Shown piece by piece: positions 50,957 to 62,234 of a stretch of DNA of 64,000 nt (the stretch's first letter is position 1; every line of letters starts with the position of its first letter). Origin of the DNA: Mesocentrotus franciscanus (taxonomy: Eukaryota; Echinodermata; Echinoidea; Camarodonta; Strongylocentrotidae); the NCBI GenBank assembly GCA_037976565.1, contig CP137675.1:14907330-14971329 (forward strand), written 5' to 3'. A program made the position numbers and the translations under genes. The notes beneath the pieces are model-generated. The model did no database searches and was not told the DNA's origin. It worked only from the letters and a program-made list of their open reading frames with translations.

Positions 50957-53008
50957 ACCAGCTAGGACACTTATACCCCAGTCACGTCAACGAGACCGAT
51001 ACAAGATAGACTACATACAGAATAAAAAATTACATTACCCCCAAAAAAAAAAAAAAAAAAAAAAAATCGGTTGGTGTGTAGAGTAGATCTTGAGTCGGTT
51101 TGGCGGTGTAACTGATGTATTGAGAAAAGATAGTATTACCAAATCCATGTCCTTGTCCAACATTATGTGTTAACCATACACGAGTCAATTATGTGTCCCC
51201 AAAACGACCTATGAGAAATACTTCCAAAACCATGATGAATTTTAGTAAAATTTCATCCGCGCTGTCTATTTCGTGTCAATTAATATAAAGTAATACAACA
51301 ATACAACAATGTTTAAATTTCTTGTACATCGTAATTTAATACTTTTGTATTTCTTAAGCTCCATCTTGATTTGACTTCAATATACATGTAGGCTTACTTC
51401 GTTTTCTTTGAGTTTGCGCCCCTTCATGTCCATAATGCCTACAGGTAAGTAGATTATAAAACAATAATTTAACAGTATTCTTTACCGCCGAATATCTAAC
51501 AAAGCACCTTGTCCAAAGGTTTACTTCGAATCATCGGATCATCGCGTCCGGTCGAGTGGTCGCGTTACGCGATCTTTCGTGAAACGAAAGCGGAAGATCA
51601 TGTAAAGACGCACCTTATGGACGCGACGACCTTTTGTTATTTGTAGATTCTCAGGGGTTTATTTCATAAACATTACCCCCCGACATTTCGTGAATAAAGG
51701 GGCAATGTTTTTTTTTAAACAAAAGGTCGGGTAACGCGACCACCAGACCCGACGCTATGACCCGATGATTCGAAGTAAGCCGTCAAAATATGGGTAGAAC
51801 GTAAAAGTCGTTAAACAAAAAAGTGGAAAGATTTTAGAAGTGGTGTGCTCATTGTGAGGGAGCGGGATAAAACGGCGCAGTGTCTCTGCAGGGGCGTCAA
51901 CCCGCTTCTTTTTAAAGTGTGTGTGTTTGTGTGTGCGCGTGAGGGGAGGTGGTTCGACCCTTGGAGCCCTTTCTCCCTCATTCATGAGCATTGCTTGTTG
52001 TATAAGAGTATATTTTATTCCAACGTCAAAGTTCTGTTAAACCCTACTTTTGGACGGTTGAGGTTTAGACTCGTGAGAAACAGGGCGACAGGCGATAAGT
52101 AAAGGTTATTATCTTGAGGAAGCAGATTTTTGTGAATTATAGGAATTCTATTAAGAATGGTAATATATATTATACTATCTTATACTAGATTCATATAGCG
52201 CTTAAGATTTCTACGATGTCTGTAAGATATTTACACACAATTATCCCAGTCATCGGATTCAGGCTTGTCAGCCCAAAATGTAAGAACTCTTCACTCCTGG
52301 GGTGTATTCCAGGTAGGTGTCATTCTACAGACCCATAATTTTTAAAAGCACCAGTGATGACCTACGCATCTTACCGGATACAATTTATCCCGTGGGTGGA
52401 GATAAGCAATCTGGATTCCTTATTCAAGGATGTCATTCTCACACTGGTTATCACTGACATTTGCAGTTATTGCCTATTTATAGACCCCCTCGGTCATGTT
52501 GGTTTATAACTGCACTCGTTGGTAAAGGAGCGATGGACCATGGATTACGGGGAGAAAATCTGCCTCAACAACCTCTAGCCTGCTACAAACTAAATCATGT
52601 TAATGCCACTTCTTCTATTTTGTCCGGGACTTTCCTTTGATGAAACTGGTGCTATAAAATTCCTTTTATAACACATTAAGAAGTTTTTTAGTCGTTCCGC
52701 TGGAAACTCTCTCTCTCTCTCTGTCTCTCTTTCTCTTTTCTCTCTTCTTTCTCTATAGAGACGCCCGTAAGTTTGCAACTTCGCATTTGGGTTTACAGGC
52801 GACAGGTGTTACTTGAATACCGGAATGGCATCCAGCGCCCTACCTGTAACACACCTTTAGATCTATGGGTAATGTACTTACTTATATGTGCTCTGTTGCT
52901 AGAACTCTCGTAAATCTATTTCTTGATGCACCCCCTCCCCCCCCCCCACCCACACTTCTCCCTGCTCATCTCAAATTGCTGGAGATGTAAACTGTATGAA
53001 GTTGCTCT
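50957..53008. other. Intergenic, mostly unassigned
   Basis: A poly(A) run at about 51043-51066. At 51510-51780 a region with inverted GGTCGCGTTACGCGAT / GGGTAACGCGACC and GATTCGAAGTAA words is probably another foldback element (left TTACTTCGAATCATCGG, right CCGATGATTCGAAGTAA). A GTGTGT run lies at 51918-51938, and a SINE-tail-like TCATATAGCGCTTAAG at about 52190. No exon supported. Confidence 0.5.
51520..51780. repeat. Inverted-repeat element with TTACTTCGAATCATCGG ends
   Basis: TTACTTCGAATCATCGGATC near 51521 and its mirror GACCCGATGATTCGAAGTAA near 51778 bound about 260 bases. Further inward GGTCGCGTTACGCGATC pairs with GGTAACGCGACC. Non-coding. No target duplication assigned. Confidence 0.6.
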
Positions 53009-53296
53009 GGGGGTGTTTCACAAAGATTCTAAGTTGAACTTATCTCTAAGTTGGACTTAACAATTATGGAAAGCCGTTAGCATCTTTGAAAATATTTTTT
53101 AAAAGTTATTTTAAAAGGCATAACATGCTGATTCAAATCATTCATATTTTCTATTATCAAGGAGAATTTCATGTTCTTGATGTGGAATTTATAAAAAGTC
53201 TAAATATATTTTATTTTAAAGCTATAAATGGCTCTCCATAACTTTTAAGTCTAACTTAGAGTTAAGTTCGACTTAGGATCTTTGTGAAACACCCCC
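53009..53296. repeat. GGGGGTGTTTCACAAAG foldback element, copy 4
   Basis: GGGGGTGTTTCACAAAGATT left and inward-read GGGGGTGTTTCACAAAGATC right, with the interior TATGGAAAGCCGTTAGCATC collinear with copy 1 at 9632. The pair 9632/53009 is one subfamily and 19658/44886 another. Confidence 0.7.
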
Positions 53297-53429
53297 AGGT
53301 CTGACCTATGGCGAGTCATGAAACATGCTGGAATGACTGGTTCTTAGTCTAGTAGTAGTAGCGATCTGTAAACCAAAAACAGACTGAAACGGTTCGGAAC
53401 TTACAGATAATTACAATTTTTGTTTACCC

Positions 53430-53640
53430 AGCGGAGCCTCATCGGCATCAATGCTGTTCATTCTGAGGGCCCTGCAACTATCATTACCACCGCATTTTCT
53501 AGGTACCATTGATAAGTGGGTGGAGAGTAGAAAATGGGCATTAGTGCTGGGCTGGGATTTGAACCTTAAGTCCTTGGATTGAGAGTCAAGTGAATGAACC
53601 ACTCTACCGCCATGGGTGGAGCGTGACAAATGTACACTGA
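53430..53640 (-). mobile_element. tRNA-derived SINE, minus strand
   Basis: On the minus strand an A-box-like TAGAGTGGTTCATTCACTTG and a B-box-like GGTTCAAATCCCAGC are followed by CAGCACTAATGCCCATTTTC and CTCTCCACCCACTTATC. The head is closest to the SINE at 1190. Confidence 0.65.
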
Positions 53641-56600
53641 TACCTTGTCAGGGGCGGAATAGTTGAAAGAAATATCTGATAAGTACTAAGAACAAAAAAT
53701 TATCCATCGAGTTGCTCGGTGTGTACCTTTAATCCAACTATAGCAATAAAATATACCATATGTCGAAAGCAAATATCATAAAAACACTTCGATCGGTTGG
53801 CTTACGGCCATCATCCTCAGACGAATGTTCAAGTCGATCCTGATAAAAACGTCGATCCTGATAAATAACTTGCATTATTGAAACTTGGCAACATCTTGGC
53901 CTTATTTGGACTTATTCGTGTTTCAATAAAAACCAAAAAGCTTTTAGTCGTCAAGGAAACGTGGAAGAAGGATCTATCCTGTTGAAAACCATGACAGGGA
54001 ATGCGACGTGAGTCGTGTGAAATATTATTTTTGAGGAAGCGAAACTATTAATCCATATCGTCCATGATGGATTTTCCAAATTGTCAGGATTGTATTAAAA
54101 CTCAAAATTGTCCTTTATTCTTTTTATAAATATATATTGTTACCATAACCAAACTCTTATTTGACGTCACCAAACTTCGAATCCTCACAAAGTGATGTGC
54201 AGTCCTATTTCATACTTTACTAACAGTAGGCCTTCATGCTGTATAGATGATGGAAAATGAAAATTCATTGGCCGTGGGTCGTGCAAGTTGGTCTACATCT
54301 TTACCATCATCACACACGCCGCTGTTCCATGTCATCGTATCCTTGTTTATGTGTTGAAAGATATTCTGAAAGATAATCCAGTCCCCTTGATCAAAGGTAA
54401 TTTAATTCATGTTCGATTGATTAACTCTTACGTCAAATGTCGTATGTGATTCATTATTATCCAATATTAACTTACATACATTCTACTAACGTTACAGCAC
54501 CACGATTTCTTTTTGTGACGTATTTCCCGTGACAAAAAGTTTGTGTCGGATAAATATCAATTGAAAGATGATTGTACTTTATAAGTGACTGATGTATTCC
54601 CAATTCTCCGAACTACATTAACGTCTATCCTCATTTTCCGCTTTGTACTTTGTACGTTTCCTCAGCTCTTTTGATACACACGCATGAACTCTCTTCCACA
54701 TATTTACACCCTCGCCAACACATCCTAGCTTCTTCCCCATCTTTTCCATGTTTTAGCCCCTCTCTCTCTCTCCTCCTCCCTCTTTTTTGTTTACACTCTC
54801 TCGCTCTCTCTCCCTACTCCCCTCCCTCTCTCTCTCTCTCCATCAATATTTCTCTCTCTGTGTAATACTTTTGTTCTATCTCTCTCTTTAATTACAATCC
54901 CACTCTGTCTCTCTCACTCTCCCTCTCTCACTCTACGTTAGGTTTACATGAACCGTGAAGGAATATTGTCATGTTAATTATTTATTTCGATTATGAAGGT
55001 TTGGATAATGATTAATTATACAAATAACGTTTGTGTAATAACATTTTTCCTTCCCACAAAAGAACTGCAAGGAAATCCAATGTCATGGTACATTGGTTTC
55101 GAGTGAGATAGGACTACAATTGAAAAGCAGAGGGAAATGTGTTTAATAATTAATGTAATCTCATTCCATATGGTTTAATGAATATATCCATCTAAAACCT
55201 GGAGAATTTCGATAGGCTAGCTTTAATTGAATGCATTTGAGAAATCAAGTATAGAAAACATTGAAACCATCAATACTTGTTGATTGATAATTTGAAGTAA
55301 CGTTCCATCAACGTCGATTCGGAACTGAACACTTCAAATTTTTGGAGACAAAGAAAACAAATAAAAAGACCGTAAGCAGCATTGGGAATCATTCTCTCAA
55401 AACGTTGTAATGTTATGATCTTCACAGATAATCCCGCTATGTTAAATATATAATTTAACATACATTTTGTGTTTTCCTGCAGTGCAATTTGCTTCAATAG
55501 TGTAAGCCAATTTCATTTTGGCTTAAAACTACAAACCACACAACATTGTGTGCGTGTTTTGTGAGCGTGTGTGTGTGTGTGTGTGTATGTTGGTGGGCGT
55601 TATGTGTATGCGTGCAATGACCGCTCTCCTGGAAACGCCAATTTCTAACAAGTGTTTTGTATTTGTTTATGTGAGTTCATAATCTTTTCTGAGAACATCT
55701 TCAGTTTAAATCTCGCCCCATCCTATCCCTTTTTTCAAATATAGAACATTACTTGACATTAATGGTTGACATTAACATTTATGTTCTGAGTGCTAATCCT
55801 ACTCGGTGTACTTGCTTGTTAGGAAAACAAATATTTTGCCGATGTACAGTGACGAATTCATGATCCAGGTTTACATGAACGCTGTCATATCCTGATCAAA
55901 ATGTGCTGTATAATAACAACGCATTCTATTGCGTCTGTGAATAATACTTTAATCAGATTTAACTCCCGCTGTCCAAACCTGAAATTTGGGCTAGATTTAT
56001 TGTACGTGCTTGTATTAGATTTTAGACCGTTACATTGTTAAGTTTTTTCCTCACATTGTAGTAATCGGGTGACGACGTTATAGTTCGTCTAGCGAATTCA
56101 AGTTCAAGGGCGCGGAATTCAGCAGTGTGTAGATAATTAACTGAGGGGGGATTACCGAGAGACACCAAGGAGACTGTGAAAAGAGAAGAGAGATGGAAGA
56201 GAGGAAGGGAGAAGGAAACGGATTTAAAACAAAAGAAGAAGAGTGAATGAGGAGAAGATAGAGAGAGAGGGGGGGGCATGAAAAAGTGAAGACGGAGGAG
56301 GGGAGGGAGATACAAGAAAATCATCCTTTTTTTAATTCAAATTAATATGATCAATACTTACTATATTAATGTAGGCACAGATTCAGTGCTGACACTGGAA
56401 AAAGAAACAACGAATCATCAAAAGTACTATTATATCTAAAGAACATCCCGCTGACCAATATTCATCCTAAGGTCAAAACGTATTTGGCCGCAATTTCTAC
56501 GGTCCAAGGTTTGAAATATTCCAGGATTTCAAATTGATCTAGACCAGAGAGACCAGTTTTGATTCCAAGCATTTGGGACAAAGGGGCAGGTCTATTGTGG

Positions 56601-56681
56601 CACTAGGAAAGAAACATCCCTATTTCCAGACCAATGTCCAATCACTATGGTCCTTTGCATTTTGCTCTCACGATCAATGAT
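53641..56681. other. Intergenic, nothing gene-like
   Basis: CT-rich tract at 54755-54935, (GT)n at about 55567-55587, and a GA-rich tract at 56180-56310. No exon or bounded transposon is supported. Confidence 0.5.
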
Positions 56682-56692
56682 TTAACCAACCT

Positions 56693-56825
56693 TTCCAAAA
56701 GCCCGACGGAGTAGAACTTGTTCTTCGTTTACAGAGTGGTAATTACAATCCGTAACATGTGAGATGATTACGTTGTTTTGAATTTCCAAAGCTTCAAAAC
56801 CGTCTTGTATCTGAAAAACATTTGT
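56693..56825 (-). other. Exon-like segment of unknown identity, copy 1
   Basis: On the minus strand ATGTTTTTCAG looks like an acceptor, followed by IQDGFEALEIQNNVIISHVT and DCNYHSVNEEQVLLRRAFGK. A diverged copy lies on the other side of the mariner-like element (58105-58196), where the same frame reads GIQNNSIISIVMDCTYQSVE and then a stop. I do not recognise a family. It may be an exon of a repetitive gene family or part of an old element. Confidence 0.3.
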
Positions 56826-56887
56826 CAATATCTCAACACGGAGCCGTTTGTCTCCCCGATAAATGATTTCAACCCCCAAAGAGTATA

Positions 56888-57985
56888 CAGTGCGTCCCCA
56901 AAAAAACTATACACTTTTGAAATGGCTGCCGAATAAAAAATATATAATCCTGGGGGGAAAGTTTTATATGTATGGAAAGCTCATAAACTCAACTTTTATA
57001 TGACACCAAAAAGTCCGAAAATAATTCATGCTTGGGTGAGCACTGCTCACTTTTGTAAAGGGTATGAAAATTAGGTTGCGCAGGAATCAGCCTTCCAATT
57101 TGTGAGAGGTAACTCCTTTGGAGCTATCTCAGCTTACACAATTGAGGGTGATATGATACATTCATGATTTGCTGAGTGAATTTCATGGTTTATTAAACCA
57201 AACTTGTATTCATGAGTGAACAGGAATTGCATTGTTTATTGTAGCATTGTAACTTTCACTGGTAAACTCAGTGGTGAGTTCATGGGAGTCAGGATGGGGT
57301 GATGGTACATGTTGTAATTTCCATATTACAAACTGTTATTTTTACATTTGACTTTGAATAAAAGCCTTCACCCCACATTTCAGTTATTGTAAGATTAGTT
57401 GAACATCTCATTGATTTACTTAATAACCAGATGGGGATTATGTAAATTGATTATTCAAATATGGTTAGTTGAAAAAAGGAGTGTCACAGATGTTGGCTAC
57501 TTATTATTCAGGTAAATGGGTAACTCTATGTAAAAAATAACAGTTTGTAACATGGAAATTACAACATGTACCATCACTCCATCTTGACTCCCATGAACAC
57601 ACCACTGAGTCTACCAGGAAAGTTACAATGCTACAATAAACAATGCAATTCCTGTTCACTCATGCATAAAAGTTTGGTTTAATTAACCATGAAATTCACT
57701 CAGCAAATCATGAATGTATCATATCACCCTCAATTGTGTAAGCTGAGATAGCTCCAAAGGAGTTACCTCTCAAATTGGAAGGCTGATTCCTGCGCAACCT
57801 AATTTTCATACCCTTTACAAAAGTGAGCAGTGCTCACCCAAGCATGAATTATTTTCGGACTTTTTGGTGTCATATGAAAGTTGAGTTTATGAGCTTTCCA
57901 TACATATAAAACTTTCCCCCCAGGATTATATATTTTTTATTCGGCAGCCATTTCAAAAGTGTATAGTTTTTTTTGGGACGCACTG
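56888..57985. mobile_element. Tc1/mariner-like foldback element with about 450-bp inverted arms
   Basis: CAGTGCGTCCCCAAAAAAAC at the left is mirrored by TTTTTTTTGGGACGCACTG at the right, and TA lies at each edge (56886-56887 and 57986-57987). The two arms, 56888-57344 and about 57529-57985, are reverse complements with few differences over their whole length, leaving a centre of about 185 bases. The CAGTGCGTCCC terminus and TA target are typical of Tc1/mariner. No transposase reading frame. Confidence 0.85.
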
Positions 57986-58104
57986 TATAGTGCCTTCGCT
58001 TGGGCCTTGAAAATTCTAGTCTTTTGACAAACATGATAAAAATGTAGTGGGTAGCCTCTCATACCTGAAAAAATGAACCGTTTTACTTGAAACTAAAAAG
58101 AAAA

Positions 58105-58196
58105 ATAACCCCCCTCTCCGGAACCCCAACAGAGTCGATCTTATCCCCTTTACTCTACAGACTGGTAAGTGCAGTCCATTACAATTGAGATGATTG
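58105..58196 (-). other. Exon-like segment of unknown identity, copy 2
   Basis: Diverged copy of 56693-56825 (shared ATTCAAAACAAC and ATCATCTCA). The minus-strand frame stops after QSVE, so this copy is broken. The two copies plus the transposon between them suggest an older tandem duplication. Confidence 0.3.
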
Positions 58197-58364
58197 AGTT
58201 GTTTTGAATTCCTATTCATAAACGTGATATGATAAAACCAAAATATAGAGATGATAACTCCTCAAAAACCTTGAACCGAGGCCGGGGATGGGGGACAACT
58301 GACAAAACACAATTAATATCTGGTTCGGCGACATCTTGTGCCTCGTGACGTGGGAGTTATTTGG

Positions 58365-58841
58365 CAGGGACGGATCCAGCCGGCGGCAAGGGAGGGGGCC
58401 TAAAAAGGGGCCCACTTCGTGCGAAAATTTGAAAATCGTGCCGGTCGATTTTTCACTCAGTGGGGTAGTGAGCCAAAAAAATTTGGCACCCGAAAAAAAA
58501 ATTTCACTCCGGGAAAGGGTAATTTTTGTTTCCATCGCCCCCCCTTGGGCGCCAGGGTAGTGAGCACAATTTTTTTTTGGCACCCGAAAAAAAAATTTCC
58601 CTACGGGAAGGGTGATTTTTTTCCACCGCCACCCCTTGGGCGCCAGGGGTAGTGAGCACAATTTTTTTTTTTTTGGCACCCGAAAAAAAAATTTCCTACG
58701 GAAGGGTGATTTTTTTTTCCACCGCCACCCTCCCTTGGGCGCCAGGGGAGGGGGCCCATCTTCTTTTTTTTTAAAAAAAGGGTGTTTTTACCTGTTTTTT
58801 TCCTAGGGAGGGCCCGGGCCCCGGCCCCGGATCCGCCACTG
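58365..58841. mobile_element. 477-bp hAT-type element
   Basis: An exact 8-bp duplication TTATTTGG (58357-58364 and 58842-58849). Termini are CAGGGACGGATCCAGCCGG and, inward, CAGTGGCGGATCCGGGG. Inside, an imperfect unit of about 105 bases (TTGGCACCCGAAAAAAAAAT, GGGTGATTTTTTTCCACCGC, TTGGGCGCCAGG) is repeated three to four times. Its end sequences match the nested MITE at 50630 in reverse orientation. Confidence 0.85.
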
Positions 58842-58849
58842 TTATTTGG

Positions 58850-61725
58850 GGCGGTGAGGTGTGTGTATACATGACAATGAACGTCAATTGGTCTCAAATC
58901 TTAGCCATTAAAGCCAATGATGAGATTCTATCTCACTCCGGCTGCCACAGAGGTGGAGTATATCACGAATCCCTCATTTCCTTAGATTTAAAAGAAACGT
59001 ATTATCGGATATGCTCACAGTAGAGCAATGATCCAAGACATGGAAATGGGAAAAAATGTCAGTTTTCACTTTTTTACTCTCTTCTGCTTTTGAAAATGAA
59101 TCAATGTAGGCCCTATTCATTATGTTTATCTCTCCACTGCCTTTACTTCATGTCAAAATGTTTTGAACCCGAATTCCAGTATTTCTTTTAAACATACAAT
59201 TACCGTTGATTCTAGAGCACCCAAGATTCGTATCCATTGAAATCAAGACCAGCAAAAAGTAATCAAATAGATTTTTTTTTAAAGGAATATTGATCTTAAT
59301 CTGAATTTATAGAGAGCGCGTAATACTATGACGTTTTTTGCGCTTTACAGATTATCCGTTCGTTCGATTCATTGACACATAAAATGTGTGCACCATCGTG
59401 GGCCCACTCCTTGCTTATTATTCATATTATGTGTCATCCTGAAGGCTTATGCCACTTCCATTCAGACAGGTTTTCGTCTTCCTACTGGGTCATATTTCTT
59501 CGTGGGTGTGAAATGGGACATTTGTATAAATGTCAGGCCACAATGTTTTGCAAATATATACATGTACAGCACCCTTGCAAACTAGTATTTGACCGGTAGA
59601 GAAGATTCACCAAACATATTATTTTGATCAACTTTTGAAAGTGCAGGTTTGCAGGTGCATTCTCATGTCACTATAGTCAAAACGCGAGTATGATTTGCTT
59701 TTCACATTGATTATTCCAACATTACACCCCTTTATGCCCTTGAATAGACAGAAATCAACATTTTCATGTAGAAATGTTGATGTTTGGAAGGGAGGAAGGG
59801 GGAAGGGTACCTAGTCATGTTGTATGCTCCAGGTTTTGAAATAGAGGGGGCATCCACAAACCCTATACGTCAGAACCTTCTCCTCAGCTTTGCTATAGGT
59901 TTATGTGAATTTCTTGGCCGGATGGGCAAGTTGGGTACGAGGGGGCGGGGGCTGGGTACCTTAAAATGTGCATCCTAAATTGAAGTTGCCCTAAACACAA
60001 CAAGGAAAACGCGTGTCTTGTATTTCACCTGGAGCCGCCACCACACCACTGCAAATCACGCATTGACGAAAAAATTGTTAAAAGTGTTTTGTTGAATTAA
60101 TTTGTAAAAACATCAATATTCCAGAATTCATACGTCACGTCGGTGCACAAGCAACAACAATTATAATTGTTCATCTTGTGTACGGGTTTATACAATGTAA
60201 GTAGTAGGTAAGTACCGTAAGTTCAAGCTACTTTTACCCATTCGTTACAGATTACATTGAGGTTTTTGGTATATTTGATGATTTTCGTATCCTTTTGCAC
60301 GCCCTTCTAGAACTAGGATGTGATCTTATATATATACTTATGATGGCAATATGCTTGGAAGACCAGATGACCAGATATTGGTACCTTGGAATTTGCCAGA
60401 AACATATGATATGTGACTTATTATCTTTCGTGCCCTCTTTAGTAGCAGATTCCGAAATAGGTTGGGGTTCTCTCGTTTCATGTAAGATGAAATCCATTTA
60501 AAAAAAAAAAAATCAGAATTGTAGTTTGTGACCCTTAGCTGCGACCCCACTCTCCCATATTATTCCCACATTATTGATGTATCGGTGTTTAGAATATTAA
60601 ATATTATGTTTTTTTGTACAAAGCTTTTGTTCGGGAAAGGCAATGATGATACAAGATAATCAGTTGTATCTCTTAACACAAATACATTTCAACCAAAGTT
60701 TTCATTGGTGTGGTAATAATGAGTTCTGTCACTCTAATGCTTTTCTGGAGAATAATTGTGCAAATGCTTTACATTCCCTTATATACAAAATGTCACATCT
60801 ACCTCATATTGTGAGAAATCATTGAAATAAAAATACAAACAGCCGGAGGCAACGTACTCATCCTTTTTCATTATTTCCGTGATGAAAGTCAAAACGTGTA
60901 TTTTGTTTGGACTTCGCTCCTGTTTGTGATTTTTTTTCCCCGGGTAATCATGAATAATTATAATGTTTTTCTCGACGACATGGTATGACTCTTTAGAAAG
61001 TGGGTCACTCACCTGTAGAAAAATATCGACTGCATTATAACTCTTGCGTCATCATAACATTGACCAAGCACTCACTTTGTCCAAAGATTGCCGTTTAAAG
61101 GCAGAATCAAATTCAGGGTTTAAAAAAAAAGAAAAATAGCTCATGAGTTTTCTTATTCGTTTTATTCCCAAATTCCTATTAAGCATGTGGACAAAAATCA
61201 TAATAGCAACGCCATACGAAAGGGGTTTCTTCTGAGATGCTTTCATAATTCAAATATGACAAGAAATAGTTCGCATCGATGATCGAAAATCTGCTATGTC
61301 TATAGGGATTTTGAGCAATATGTTTTGGGTTCAATCAGAATTAATTTCGATTACTGCAAAACCTCATAATACGCAGTTTTATCCTATTTATATGACATGT
61401 ACATATCTAAAAACTCACTAAAAATAGCTTCTAAATAGTGTCTTTCACAGTGCAATTGCACGACTGGTACTACACTCCATCTTTAATGATTTCATAAACA
61501 GTAGACGGTGAACATAAAGGCGAACTACACAACAAAGTAAACCTAATAACATCAGCGAAAGTAGAGAAAGACGAAAAATAGTATTACAAACAAAAAAATG
61601 AGCGACGGAATAGAAATACGAATAAATAAAGTGGGTAGAAAGACAAAAGCGCAGAAAGTCTAAGAAGAAAGTGAAGATGAGTGTTTTCTAATTTATGTTT
61701 ATCTCAATGATTAAAATACAATGAA

Positions 61726-61727
<2 letters not shown>
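58850..61727. other. Intergenic, nothing recognised
   Basis: AT-rich sequence; G-rich words around 59790-59960 may be a remnant of another element. No exon with plausible splice signals is supported. Confidence 0.5.
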
Positions 61728-61776
<49 letters not shown>

Positions 61777-61806
61777 AAGTAATAATAGTAGTAGTAGTAG
61801 TAGTAA

Positions 61807-61842
<36 letters not shown>

Positions 61843-61920
61843 AAGTAATAATAGTAGTAGTAGTAGTTGTTGTTGTAGTAGAAGTAGTAGCAGTAGCAGA
61901 AGAAGAAGAAGAAGAAGAAG

Positions 61921-61980
<60 letters not shown>

Positions 61981-62184
61981 CAGTAGTAGAAGTAGTGGTG
62001 GTAGTAGTAGAAGAAGAAGAAGAAGAAGACAAAAGTAGTATGGTAGTAGTAGAAGAAGTAATAGTAGTAGTAGTAGTAGTAGAAGTAATAGAAGTAGTAG
62101 TTGTATTAGGCCTGGTAGCAGCAGCAGTAGTAGTAGTAGTAGTACTAGCAGAAGAAGAAGAAGTAGTAGTAGTAAGAGTAGTAT

Positions 62185-62233
<49 letters not shown>
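61728..62233. repeat. Trinucleotide microsatellite, (TAG)n with (AGA)n blocks, about 500 bp
   Basis: Nearly continuous TAG/GTA triplets, with runs of AGA at about 61900-61950 and 62010-62030 and occasional TTG or CAG variants. It gives long Ser/Arg, Leu, Val and Thr open frames on both strands, none of which is a gene. Confidence 0.95.
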
Positions 62234-62234
<1 letters not shown>

